A stretch of 64,000 nucleotides of DNA. Origin: Serripes groenlandicus (taxonomy: Eukaryota > Mollusca > Bivalvia > Cardiida > Cardiidae). Positions 31,834-40,429 of the stretch are shown piece by piece. The notes beneath the pieces were generated by a model, which worked only from the letters and a program-made list of their open reading frames with translations, made no database searches and was not told the origin of the DNA. A program made the position numbers and the translations under genes. The stretch covers positions 28,210,514 through 28,274,513 of the forward strand of contig JASEVX010000011.1 of assembly GCA_031761405.1 (NCBI GenBank), given 5' to 3'. Position 1 is the stretch's first letter; every line of letters starts with the position of its first letter.

Positions 31834-32199
31834 TTACAATAATGGTAATTCGATCAATACTGGCATACATATAGTGAGTAATTGATTTTCATCCTTGATG
31901 CCCGTCATGAGCACTGTACCTGAATGAAAACAAGTGAAATGGATACAGTCTTTATAAAACATGGCGGCTGGAAATCGTTCTGGTTCGTAACTTCCTCGAT
32001 AGTATCTGACGATGTGTGACACGTCTACAGGTCCTTCGACTTTGTAAGAGGCGGATATCGTCCTGACGTTGATTCGTCTTAACTGAACATTCCATCCTAA
32101 TGTTTGTAATAGACGCGCGTACTGTCTCAGGCGTCTTTTAGCTTCCTTGACAGACTTGGCCTTTCCGTTGACAATCATTTTCCCATTACGAAATACCAT
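31834..32199 (-). CDS. TATA-binding-protein-like protein, N-terminally short
   Basis: 121 residues aligning with the TBP core: FRNGKMIVNGKAKSVKEAKR and YARLLQTLGWNVQL (second half of repeat 1), ISASYKVEGPVDV (start of repeat 2), GSYEPERFPAAMFY and CFHSGTVLMTGIK. In TBP four phenylalanines kink the TATA box; F3, F76 and F91 sit at three of those positions. The first half of repeat 1 is absent. In-frame homology reaches about ten codons upstream of the ATG, but the frame closes at a stop about 80 nt upstream and a TATA-like box lies at 32251-32258, so a short protein, a non-ATG start, an upstream exon or an old truncation are all possible. Probably acts on the element's own promoters; that is inference. 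Confidence 0.85.
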   Translation of the reverse strand: MVFRNGKMIVNGKAKSVKEAKRRLRQYARLLQTLGWNVQLRRINVRTISASYKVEGPVDVSHIVRYYRGSYEPERFPAAMFYKDCIHFTCFHSGTVLMTGIKDENQLLTICMPVLIELPLL

Positions 32200-32250
32200 A
32201 CAATGGCCACTGTTTTCGATGGTTGATACCAGAATGTCACAATAATATTT

Positions 32251-32258
32251 CTTATATA
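32251..32258 (-). promoter_or_regulatory. TATATAAG box for TBP-like gene
   Basis: The minus strand reads GTATATAAGAAAT, ending 52 nt upstream of the ATG at 32199. The PC4 gene has its own box at an almost identical distance. Confidence 0.6.
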
Positions 32259-32313
32259 CAGAGTTTTAAGTCCCGTGAATTCTATTTACAAAATGACGGG
32301 TTTACACATGTCC

Positions 32314-32799
32314 TTACCAGTTGTGACAATCATTTGGATTACATTCGGTACAGCTTAACATCCCCAATTGGTTCATATGGTCACCTTGTAGGTAACAAGG
32401 TACAACCGTGTCCAATTCAGGTAATGTCTGTCCCACTTCCGTTATCAGTTCCTTTAAGCGTTTGTACTCGAGTGGTCTTAGACAGAGTCCTTTCTTGGTA
32501 GGCACCACTTCTTCCTCAGGTTTCCAATATTGTCTAATGTCTACGCATGACCCTTTGACTGTACAGTACACGTTTCCACCAAGATGTCTTTCGTAGGACT
32601 CTTTGTCTAGGAGAGCTTTGTCGACGGTCTCTGTCACTTCTACGAAATTTTTATATCTCATCAATGTCAAGCTAATTCCTTTTTTCGTAGGAACATTACC
32701 GTTCCATTCTCTTAAGTCAACCCGTAACTCTTCTTTCCATTCACTCACTTGAACGTAACGATCATTCCCCAAATCCAGTTTACATCTAAAGTTAGGCAT
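32314..32799 (-). CDS. protein with two tandem PC4/Sub1-like domains
   Basis: 161 residues. Domain 1 (residues about 9-64) has YVQVSEWKEELRVDLREW and VPTKKGISLTLMRYKNF. Domain 2 (about 72-128) has NVYCTVKGSCVDIRQYW and VPTKKGLCLRPLEYKRLKEL. Both follow the PC4 core 'g..yV.v......vdiReyw....e..P.kKGisL...qw..L...i...' including the basic KKG. The C-terminal tail is Cys-rich (LSCTECNPNDC) and may bind metal. PC4 binds single-stranded and melted promoter DNA in eukaryotic transcription and replication. First minus-strand gene, upstream of the TBP-like ORF. Confidence 0.87.
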   Translation of the reverse strand: MPNFRCKLDLGNDRYVQVSEWKEELRVDLREWNGNVPTKKGISLTLMRYKNFVEVTETVDKALLDKESYERHLGGNVYCTVKGSCVDIRQYWKPEEEVVPTKKGLCLRPLEYKRLKELITEVGQTLPELDTVVPCYLQGDHMNQLGMLSCTECNPNDCHNW

Positions 32800-32852
32800 G
32801 TTGTCAGGTTGAGTTGTAAGGCTCTTGTGACTGATATAGATGTTTCACAGTC

Positions 32853-32860
32853 TTTTTATA
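32853..32860 (-). promoter_or_regulatory. TATAAAAA box for tandem-PC4 gene
   Basis: The minus strand reads GGTATAAAAAGA 54 nt upstream of the ATG at 32799. Confidence 0.6.
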
Positions 32861-32869
32861 CCTTTGAGT

Positions 32870-33400
32870 TGTTCTCTCTGTAACCTCTGATTGGTTAGTT
32901 AGAAATATCTATTTATAGTAAATGACGTATAATCTATTTATAGAAAATGACACATAATCTATTTATAAAAATATGGTGAAATACCGAGTCTAAGAATAGA
33001 TCGGGACCCCTGTCATTTGAACTCTGGACGCTCTCGAGGTAAGACGTTACATTTATTGCCATACTATGTACCGACTATACTAAAAGGGATATATCGTGTT
33101 GTATGGATTCCCGAAACAATGTAGCAAAGGGTAGGTCGAATTTCTAAATATAGACCCATGATGTCATTCTAAATATAGAACTAACATGGACATGCGCAGT
33201 CATTGTATAACTACAAAATGGCGTCCTCACTCGTGTCAATCCCTTATATGCAAATGAGATACTATAAATAGTAACTAGGTCAACACAATGGCCGCCGATT
33301 ACGTCATCTTTGTTTACACCTAAAGAGACGCCTATACTACTGTCCGTGGTTTGTTTTACGGCTTAAAACTTTGAATATGTATCTTTAAACAACCGGAATT
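32870..33400. other. gene-free stretch, possible right end of Polinton
   Basis: No ORF is convincing. Bases 32905-32975 hold three imperfect direct copies of an AATCTATTTATA-AAATGAC word. The stretch also has several short ATATAGA and TATAAATAG words and an ATGCAAAT octamer near 33250. The right terminal inverted repeat should be around here, but its partner is missing in the gap, so it cannot be defined. Confidence 0.4.
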
Positions 33401-33424
33401 CGGTGCACACTGCTGTGGGCATAT

Positions 33425-33680
33425 ACTATAATGATGACGACGATGAAGATGATGATGATGATAATGAGTATCAGGAAGAGCAGGAGGAGGAGGCGGAGGA
33501 GGAGGAGCATGAGCAGGAGGAGGAGGAGGAAGAGGAACAGGAGGATGAGGAGGAACAGGAAAGAGGAGGAGGAGGAAGAACAGGAGGATGAGGAGGAAGA
33601 GGAAGGAGGAGGAGGAGGAGGAAAAGGAGGAAGAGGAGGAGGAGCAGAAGCAGGAGGAGAAAGAAAAGGAGGAGGGGGTA
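33425..33680. repeat. purine-rich GAT/GAG/AGG low-complexity tract
   Basis: About 250 bp of GATGAT then GAGGAGGA-type triplets. It is open in several frames on both strands (poly-Glu, poly-Gly, poly-Ser, poly-Leu). One plus-strand frame (33403-33591) would be a very acidic peptide. A poly(A) signal AATAAA follows at 33707. I treat it as a microsatellite, not a gene. Confidence 0.8.
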
Positions 33681-33779
33681 ACTCATTCATACATACTCAT
33701 CTGATCAATAAAATCGTCTTTTAATTTATTAATTTAATCCGATAACTGATGTGGATTTTTATTTTTCAGATATCCCACA

Positions 33780-34019
33780 ATGAAAGAGCCTTGTCAACTT
33801 TGTTTAAAGTCAATCTACGTAGAATGCGGAAAATGCTTCGCCATTTTGAACTATATCGGTCAGAAACACGGGTGTTCGGATAATGACGAAGGCTTCTACA
33901 ACGACCATGAAGGATCGATATTAACTTGCTCGCTCTGCGAAATAAAGTTTATAAGAGATACCTATGAAACGAACAGAAGTAAGGACAAAGCTAATCATGC
34001 AGTGTCAAGTCTTCGGTAA
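33780..34019 (+). pseudogene. Cys/His-rich ORF before second ATPase, possible eroded zinc fingers
   Basis: 79 codons with CQLCLKSIYVECGKCF, GQKHGC and LTCSLCEIKF. The C-x2-C pairs and later histidines resemble degraded zinc fingers. It overlaps the start of the second ATPase gene in another frame. A TTTTTATTTTTCAG acceptor-like sequence lies just upstream (33759-33770). It may once have been the N-terminus of the ATPase protein; no function is assigned. Confidence 0.35.
33949..33957 (+). promoter_or_regulatory. TTATAAGAG motif before second ATPase
   Basis: GTTTATAAGAG followed 47 nt later (TATAAG to ATG) by TAATCATG, the same arrangement as at the first ATPase (GTTTATAAGAG ... TAATCATG). The shared upstream words suggest common descent of the regulatory region. 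Confidence 0.5.
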
Positions 34020-35361
34020 AAGCTTTAGCAACGACTATAACTTGAAGCGTCACAAAAAGAAAATACACGGAGATGATCCGAGTCTTTCAATATACCGAGG
34101 AACTCAGACATCAGAGAACATTCGAGAAACTCATGATGCGCAGACACCGGGCGGAGCTCTAAATGCGAGGACAGCCCCAGAATGCATTCCAACGGTGAAT
34201 ATGTTTGTTTTCAGACATCCGTTTACCTGTATCGTTAGCGGAGCCACGTCATGCGGCAAAACCTACTTTATAACTCGACTGTAACAGAGAGCCCGCGACA
34301 AGAAACAACCGTCACCGCGACGCATTATCTGGTTATACAAACGATGGCAACCGCTTTACGATGTCATACGGAGAACCGTTCATCCGAAGGTCGTGTTTAT
34401 TCAGGGCGTGCCTTGGAACCTCGAGAGAGACGAATTTCTGGACACTCGAGTTAGAAACGTTATAGTGCTCGATGATATGGCTACCGAAGCGGCCAAGGAT
34501 TCGAGAGTAACGGATTTGTTTACGGAGGGTAGTCACCACAGAAATTTGTCGGTGATCGCGCTTAAACAGAATCTATATTTTAGTAAAGACCCGACCCAGA
34601 GAAGAAACTGTCATTATCTGGCATTATTCAATAATCCCGTGGACAGACAACCGGTTATGACTCTAGCCAGACAAATGTACCCGAATAACCACCAACAGCT
34701 CATACGTCGTTTCGAGGATGCCATTCAACGACCGTACGGGTACCTGCTAGTCGATTTGAAACCGACGCCGCCAGAATCATGGCGAATGCGCACGAATGTA
34801 CTCAATAGTATAAGAGATCCCCTCCCCGCACCGGCTTTAACGCGCTCGCCCGAACGTACAAACGAACATTCGGAAGCCATTCCAATGTCTTGCGATGACT
34901 GCGGGTCCGTTTTATCGGACATTCATCACTTACGAAGACCGATGAAACGAAACACGGAGGGGAACGACGATGACATAGAAGTAGTATCCGAGGACGATGT
35001 CGCGGACGAAGCTTCGAACGACGAAGGTACGGAAGAAGTATCCGATGACGAAGCTAGCCGCGATACAGAGGTAGTTAATCCCGAGGTCGAAAAGTGGAAG
35101 AGACATTTCGACTTTATGGCGGCAGGCAAATTACGACCCAATCGCAATGGTCACTATATCGTGGAAATTGTACAAGTCGGTGGCAAATCTCGGGAACCTA
35201 AGATAGAATTCGTCACGCGGCTGGCTCAAGATATCGAAATGGCTAAATCCGAACTAAAAAGCATGACTAAGAAAACGGGGACGAACATGGCAAAAAGACG
35301 ACAAGCGTATAAAAGCTTAAAGGACTTTTTGATGAGACCGCCCGGTATGCCAGGTTATTAG
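33997..35361 (+). pseudogene. second Polinton packaging ATPase, one in-frame stop, fused C-terminal domain
   Basis: 455 codons from the ATG at 33997 to 35361 in a single frame, interrupted only by TAA at 34282-34284, just after the Walker A region (SGATSCGKTYF). Downstream come Walker B (VIVLDDM), HHRNLSVIALKQNLYF and RPYGYLLVDLKP. The N-terminal zinc finger has lost its second Cys (MQCQVFGKSF; first copy CPVCQ). After the ATPase follow SCDDCGSVLSDIHHLRR (possible zinc knuckle), an acidic stretch and WKRHFDFMAAGKLRPNRNG, homologous to the protein at 29648. Base composition is more GC-rich than in the first Polinton. It looks like a remnant of a different Polinton lineage or a captured gene; a sequencing error at the stop cannot be excluded. 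A poly(A) signal lies at 35473. Confidence 0.8.
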
Positions 35362-35472
35362 TAAGGTCAACGCAGTTCGTGTACATCAATGTTATAAATA
35401 GTGTACATTATGCGTTTCTATCTGTATTTGTTTTCACACGTGTATACATGTATTTTGAAATGTAAACTCAAT

Positions 35473-35478
35473 AATAAA
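35473..35478 (+). terminator. poly(A) signal after second ATPase
   Basis: AATAAA about 110 nt after the stop codon at 35361. Confidence 0.45.
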
Positions 35479-35514
35479 AGTACTAAAAAAAAGATTATTA
35501 TTTTCATCAACTGA

Positions 35515-35960
35515 TTACGCCCCGGTCATATGGGACAAGACCAATTAGAGGTAATTTCTATAATTAAAGGGCAATAACTCTCCATCCAGCGAATGACGCG
35601 ATATGGCTGTTATTTTGTAAATATACATTCTGACCAAATTTAGTGGTGACGGGACAAAAGCTTTTAAAGTTATTGATAGGACATTTAAGGGCGATAACTC
35701 TAGAGTGACACATTCTGACTAAATTTGGTGATGATTGGATAAAGGCTTCTAAAGTTATTCAGCAGACAATACCAATTTTAGGTAATTTCTATAATTAAAG
35801 GGCGATAACTCTTGATTGACTAAAGCGATATGGCTAGTTATCGAACTTGTCCAAGATAGTATGACAATACACATTCTGACTAAATTTGGTGATGATGGGA
35901 CAAAAGGCTTCTCAAGTTATTTAGTTGACAACATACTGGACGCAGGCCACCCACCAGCCC
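35515..35960. repeat. imperfect repeats with GGGCGATAACTCT word
   Basis: GTAATTTCTATAATTAAAGG, GGCGATAACTCT and CATTCTGACTAAATTTGGTG recur two to three times. Non-coding. The following bases to 36849 contain a short palindrome (about 35998-36055) and no recognisable gene. Confidence 0.6.
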
Positions 35961-36849
35961 GACCGCCCGCCCGCCCGTAAAACGCAGGTAAAACTATAAT
36001 ACGATCCGTTTTTTCAAAACGGGCGTTTAAAAACCGTTATTTTAAAAATATCGTATTATCGGTGGTAGTTTTCGAACATATAAATCACTTATTTCAAATA
36101 TAACAGTAAATGATACCTTTCCCTTTCTGTTACGTATCTGTTGTATTATTGAAAAAGATACGCTTCTGAATTTTAAACAACTTATGTAAGTGTGTTTATT
36201 CATTTCTAAATAGTGTCTTAACGTTGGTCCTTTTTCTACATTGAACTATTTTATTTTTTGTTTAAAAAAGTAAAAAACACGATACGTAGGTGTCGTTTTA
36301 CTAGATTGAACGAGGGTAAATTGTTATCAATGGCTAATGTAAACTATGGATGGATAAAAGGTGCATACATTAGTATCTCAGTTAATTTGTTTACACTACG
36401 TATACTTAAGGAATTATCTTCTGAGGTTAACATTTCCGTATTTAATATTACGACGAAGACGTACCCGGTTATTAATGTCTGATCTTTGTTTTCACCGTTT
36501 TAAGAAAAAATAATGTTATATCATGTCTTATGAAGACGTAAAATACTGAAGTTAAATCGGTCATTCCAGCGTGTCATTATTGAACACGTGTATCCTTAGA
36601 AAAGTTATCAAGGTCGCGGAGGTGACTTTTGTTTACGTAACGATGAGTATTGCACCATCTTTCGAAATGTATCATAACGTCAGTTATAATATGGATTGCA
36701 CAACATTGCGAAATATTGACCAGTCTGAATCACGAAAGGGGGCGGGGCCTACGAGGTCAACTTGAGGTCAGCTGTCAATCATTGGGTTTAAAGTGGCGGG
36801 ACTGTAGTCTTATACCTCCATTTTGATATTTGTTGCGGTTTTTTTCCAG

Positions 36850-36983
36850 CCAATTTACCCATTATCAGTGTAGAAGTAAGCCCACGAAACCTGAGTATCA
36901 GGGCTGGAGCCTACGTTAGTATCTTTTGTATTGCACAGCGTCTACCGCAAAATGCCAGATTGGAGTGGGTGCGAAAGGGAAAT
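36850..36983 (+). CDS. perlecan-like gene: first half of Ig domain (exon a)
   Basis: 134 nt, too short for an ORF listing but convincing. Acceptor TTTTTTTCCAG, then (x)CC and NLPIISVEVSPRNLSIRAGA, YVSIFCIAQ, NARLEWVRKGN, ending at a GTAAGT donor in phase 0. These are the A to C' strands of an I-set Ig domain with the first Cys (IFC) and the core Trp (LEW). It joins exon b in frame. Starting phase 1 means exons upstream are missing or not recognised. An open ORF on 36926-37165 is a shadow of this exon. Confidence 0.8.
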
Positions 36984-37507
36984 GTAAGTGTCTTTATGTA
37001 TCTTTAACTTACATAGAGCAGTCTAGTTTTGAAAACATAACTATATTACCTATTTTTAACCAGGTTTTCAACGTAGATGGAACCAGGTTATTAATTAGAA
37101 TGACTATGTCTTTGTTCGAGCGGGCAGGCGGCGTCAAACTCACCTATGTTACGGAATATCTTTAGTTACGGTTGACATATTATAACAAAACTTAGAATGT
37201 AGATTAGAGTTTACGGAGACCTTTCATGGGATTGCTTTTGGGTCCACTAAGGTCAAGGTCACTGTTACTCAAAATAGAGAAACAGTTGAAACTGAATATA
37301 TTTATTTTTGATTGATATATTGTAACCAAACTTTGTATGGAAAAAGAGTTTATGGAGAGATTTCATGGGATTGTGCTTGGGGTCCCTGATGTCAAGGTCA
37401 AGGGTTAAATCTATTCGATTTTTTTATTCAAATCAGACCGCTCTTTAATTGCAATATTAGGTAACTGGAATATCTTTAAAGCTAACTACTTTTTAGAGTC
37501 ATCTTCG

Positions 37508-37625
37508 TTAACCCTTAAACGCATTTCAAGGCATCTGTAGCAGACACTTTTGAAAATATTATGACAAAAGGAGAATATCTCATAATTAGCAATTTCTCAT
37601 TATGTCACAATGTTTTCAACTCTAT
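37508..37625. mobile_element. MITE family A fragment
   Basis: TTAACCCTTAAACGCATTTC start and AGCAATTTCTCATTATGTC hairpin arm; the right end is lost. It lies in the intron between Ig exons a and b. Confidence 0.45.
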
Positions 37626-37894
37626 TCAGTACGAATTGTACTTTCAGAGAGACCTTTTTTTGCTTCATGTCTTTAGCTCATTAATGGACTACAATTCAGC
37701 TTTGAATCAGAGGTTTGTTGAACCATTGCAAAACCATTGGACATCTAAAACAAGGGAGATAACAATTGGAATAACCTGACCATTTTCAACTTTTTCTACT
37801 CGGAACAATTGACTGTAATTCCATCAAATTCTCATTATTAACAATTCTGCCAATCACCTGTCAGTACCTTGATCTTTTACATTGATCTTTGCAG

Positions 37895-38042
37895 GACCTT
37901 CCTATGCAGTCTGCTGTAGAAGCTGGTAAATTAATGATCCCCGCTGCCAAGCCCATGGACTCGGGCGATTACACCTGTAGGGTTGTTGGGGTCCCTGGGA
38001 CTTATGAAGACTCTTCCAAATTAGAAGTTGTTGCTATAAACG
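37895..38042 (+). CDS. perlecan-like gene: second half of Ig domain (exon b)
   Basis: 148 nt encoding DLPMQSAVEAGKLMIPAAKP, MDSGDYTCRVVGVPGTYEDS and SKLEVVAIN. The L-x-I...D-S-G-D-Y-T-C signature is the E-F strand of an Ig domain with the second Cys. Acceptor TTTGCAG, donor GTATGC, phase 0 to 1. Exons a+b form a 94-codon phase 1-1 Ig module. Confidence 0.88.
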
Positions 38043-38074
38043 GTATGCTAAATTTTAGATCTACTTAGAACATT

Positions 38075-38299
38075 TACCCATTTCCCAAATACAACAAATC
38101 AGCAGACAACTTTGAAAAGATAGTAACAAAAACCTGAAAAATCTCAATAAAAAATAGCTTAATTGTTAAATAAAAATGAAAACATTGTGGCACAAAGGAG
38201 AAACTGCTCATCATGAGCAATTTCACCTTTGGTCACAATATTTTCATTAGTCGTCTGCTGCTATTGCGCAAAAAGCGTCTGCAGGTAGGAAAGGGTTAA
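38075..38299. mobile_element. MITE family A copy
   Basis: TTTACCCATTTCCCAAATAC to GTAGGAAAGGGTTAA with the GCTCATCATGAGC hairpin. A second, degraded copy follows at about 38309-38615. Confidence 0.55.
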
Positions 38300-38694
38300 T
38301 CAAGTGGGTGAACCCTTTACCCATATACGGCAGATCTGCAGCAGACGAATTTTCAAACATCTGAGCAAAAATATGTGCAATCTCTAATATATTGATTAGA
38401 GTTCAAAACATTGTGGCAAGAAGAGACATAAGTTGTTCCTCAGATGGCTCTCTACAAGAATTGTTCCAGCTACTTTTCTCACATAAAGACTCTTTCTGAT
38501 GCCTTTCGAGCAGAAATTCAAAAAATGATAATCTGGTAATTTGTGGAGATTTTTCCATATTATTGTCTAGATGCTTTCAAAGTTGTTTGTTTCTGATTTA
38601 TTGTATGTGGAAAAGTGTTCAGTAAAAAAACATTTGGACGATTATAAAAAGGTAAATAAGAGAAATAAGAGTTATTTCTTTTATTTCTACTAAC

Positions 38695-38897
38695 TGCCCC
38701 GGTGGTGTCTGTCTCGGGTGTGGGAGATCCCGGGTTCGATCCATGGTCGGTTCATACTAAAGATTTAAAAAGAGGTAGTAGTAGCTTTCCCTCCATGGCG
38801 CTCAGTGTTATGGGTTGGTGTCAGGATAAATGGACCAGTAGTACTGGTAACTTACCCAGGAAATCTCGTGATATAACTAAAACAAATTGTTGAAACC
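38695..38897 (+). mobile_element. tRNA-derived SINE 3, abutting LDLa exon
   Basis: Head CCCCGGTGGTGTCTGTCTC, B-box CGGGTTCGATCC, then GATAAATGGACCAGTAGTAC and the tail GTGATATAACT...ATTGTTGAAA. Its 3' end runs directly into the acceptor of the LDLa exon at 38900. The same family occurs at 52672-52890. Confidence 0.75.
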
Positions 38898-38899
38898 AG

Positions 38900-39010
38900 A
38901 ATGCGGCCGTGACGAAGCTGTTTGTCAGAACGAACAGTGTATTCGTAGAGAATATAGATGCGATGGGGAAGCAGATTGAGCTGATGGCTCGGATGAACCT
39001 GAGGATTGCT
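38900..39010 (+). pseudogene. perlecan-like gene: LDLa exon 1 with nonsense codon
   Basis: 111 nt, phase 1-1, encoding CGRDEAVCQNEQCIRREY, RCDGEAD, stop, ADGSDEPEDC. The stop is TGA at the position where every LDLa repeat has a Cys (C-D-G-x-x-D-C-x-D-G-S-D-E), so a TGC to TGA change is the simplest explanation. The acceptor ACCAG has no pyrimidine tract because a SINE sits against it. Donor GTAAGT is intact. Skipping the exon keeps the frame. Confidence 0.82.
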
Positions 39011-39269
39011 GTAAGTCTATTCAAGTGTATTAGAGTTCAAGGTTTCCGGTTTGATATTCTGCGATGAGCACGTTCTTTCTATTGGAATTGTCAACACAAA
39101 TAGCTCGGGTACCAGTTATATCTCCAGGAAGCAGGCAGTGATTATTATAACCTGAAAGATTGTTTCAAATATTAAAATAAATTAAATATGCTTAAACTCA
39201 GATATAATGCATCTAATTTTTAAGACGTTATCCTTATTTTATGAAATATTTTTACTCAACTTGCAGATG

Positions 39270-39598
39270 CCTTTTTCAACCCTTTCCCACCTGTAGACGC
39301 ATTTTGACGCATCTGCAGCAGACGACTTTTGAAAACATTGTGACATACCTTCATTTCTAGAGATTTTCCATATCTTGAGTAGATGTTTTCATTGTCGTCT
39401 GCTGCAAATTGTTGTCTGTTGGAAAGTTTAAAACATTGAGGCAAACGGAGAAATTGCTCATTTCTCCTTTTGCCACAATGTTTTCAGCTTTATTCAATAA
39501 TTATACATTCATTTGTGTGAATTTTCTGTACTTTCAACAAGACATGTTCGAATTGGTCATTTGTCAGATTTCTCATAATTATGTGGGAAATGGTTAAG
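39270..39598. mobile_element. two partial MITE family A copies
   Basis: 39278-39425 has CAACCCTTTCCCACCTG to TGTCTGTTGGAAAG. 39425-39598 has the TTTCTCCTTTTGCCACAATG arm and ends GGGAAATGGTTAAG. Confidence 0.5.
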
Positions 39599-39688
39599 CA
39601 GATGACTTTGAAAATAGTACATCAGGAAAAGAGATTATTTTGGATGAGTTGAGTGAGCATTAGAGTTTGTATATATTCATCGTTGCAG

Positions 39689-39805
39689 TCAGTAGCTTGT
39701 GTGAGCCAAATGAGTTCCGGTGTACCTCAGGCCAATGTGTCGTGAAAGCCTGGAGGTGTGATGGTGAGAATGACTGCGATGACGGATTTGACGAGTCAAA
39801 ATGTG
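39689..39805 (+). CDS. perlecan-like gene: LDLa exon 2
   Basis: 117 nt, phase 1-1. [20 protein letters not shown] then [16 protein letters not shown] contains all six cysteines and the acidic Ca-binding D-x-x-x-D-x(4)-D-E cluster of an LDL-receptor class A repeat. Acceptor GTTGCAG, donor GTAAGT. Confidence 0.92.
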
Positions 39806-40019
39806 GTAAGTTGACCCAAAAGTTATGCATTTTGATGTATCTGCAGCAGATTAGCTTTGCTTCAATGTTTTCAACTCAATTCTATAATTCTACTTTGATT
39901 TTTTTTCGAGATATTCCATATTCAATATCTTTCAATGTCGTCCTGCTGCAGACGTGTTGTATATATTATGAAAGGATAAATGTTTGGAAATGGACCTAAT
40001 GGATTCAACCTTCCCTTCA

Positions 40020-40196
40020 CATTTTCTCACATGAACAAATTATACAGCAGACGACTTTGAAAATGTTGAATCAATAATATGACAAATATCTATAAAAAAT
40101 GAAAGCATGATTATTGAATAAATTGAAAGCATTGTGGCAAAGTAGAAATTGTTCATTTTGCGTCAGAAAACGACTGTATATGGAAAAGGGTTAATG
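40020..40196. mobile_element. MITE family A, partial
   Basis: CAGCAGACGACTTTGAAAA, the GTAGAAATTGTTC arm and TATGGAAAAGGGTTAA at the right. Confidence 0.45.
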
Positions 40197-40429
40197 CTAT
40201 ATATTGATAATAATAGTCATATATAGTCATGTAAACAGCTTTAATTTTATGGGGTTTTGACCGTGGTTCATTGGTATAGGAACAGGTATGGTTTTTGGGA
40301 ACTGTGCATATCCAGATCAGCCTGTTATCCACACAGTCTGACCAAGAACTCCTCTTTTCACATGTTACTTATACACAGCCTTTAAGAAGCTTCTGTCAAC
40401 TTGTGTAGATTATTTTAAAGCTGCTGTAC

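Noticed and set aside
32240..32330. Splicing of the tandem-PC4 ORF to the TBP-like ORF through a GTAAGG donor near its stop
   Set aside because: The donor GTAAGG and an acceptor TTTTGTAAATAG exist, but the junction gives TGA in the PC4 frame, and each ORF has its own TATA-like box.
4978..33265. Identical ATATGCAAATGAGATAC at about 4979 and 33248
   Set aside because: A 17-base match containing an octamer motif, but with no further flanking similarity; probably chance or a tiny repeat relic.
33385..33724. Acidic, Arg-rich and Leu/Ser-rich ORFs in both strands
   Set aside because: All are readings of one GAG/GAT low-complexity tract.
34085..34454. Reading the second ATPase as two separate genes (33964-34284 and 34393-35361)
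   Set aside because: The frame is continuous across 34285-34392 with ATPase-like residues; only one TAA separates them, so it is one broken gene.
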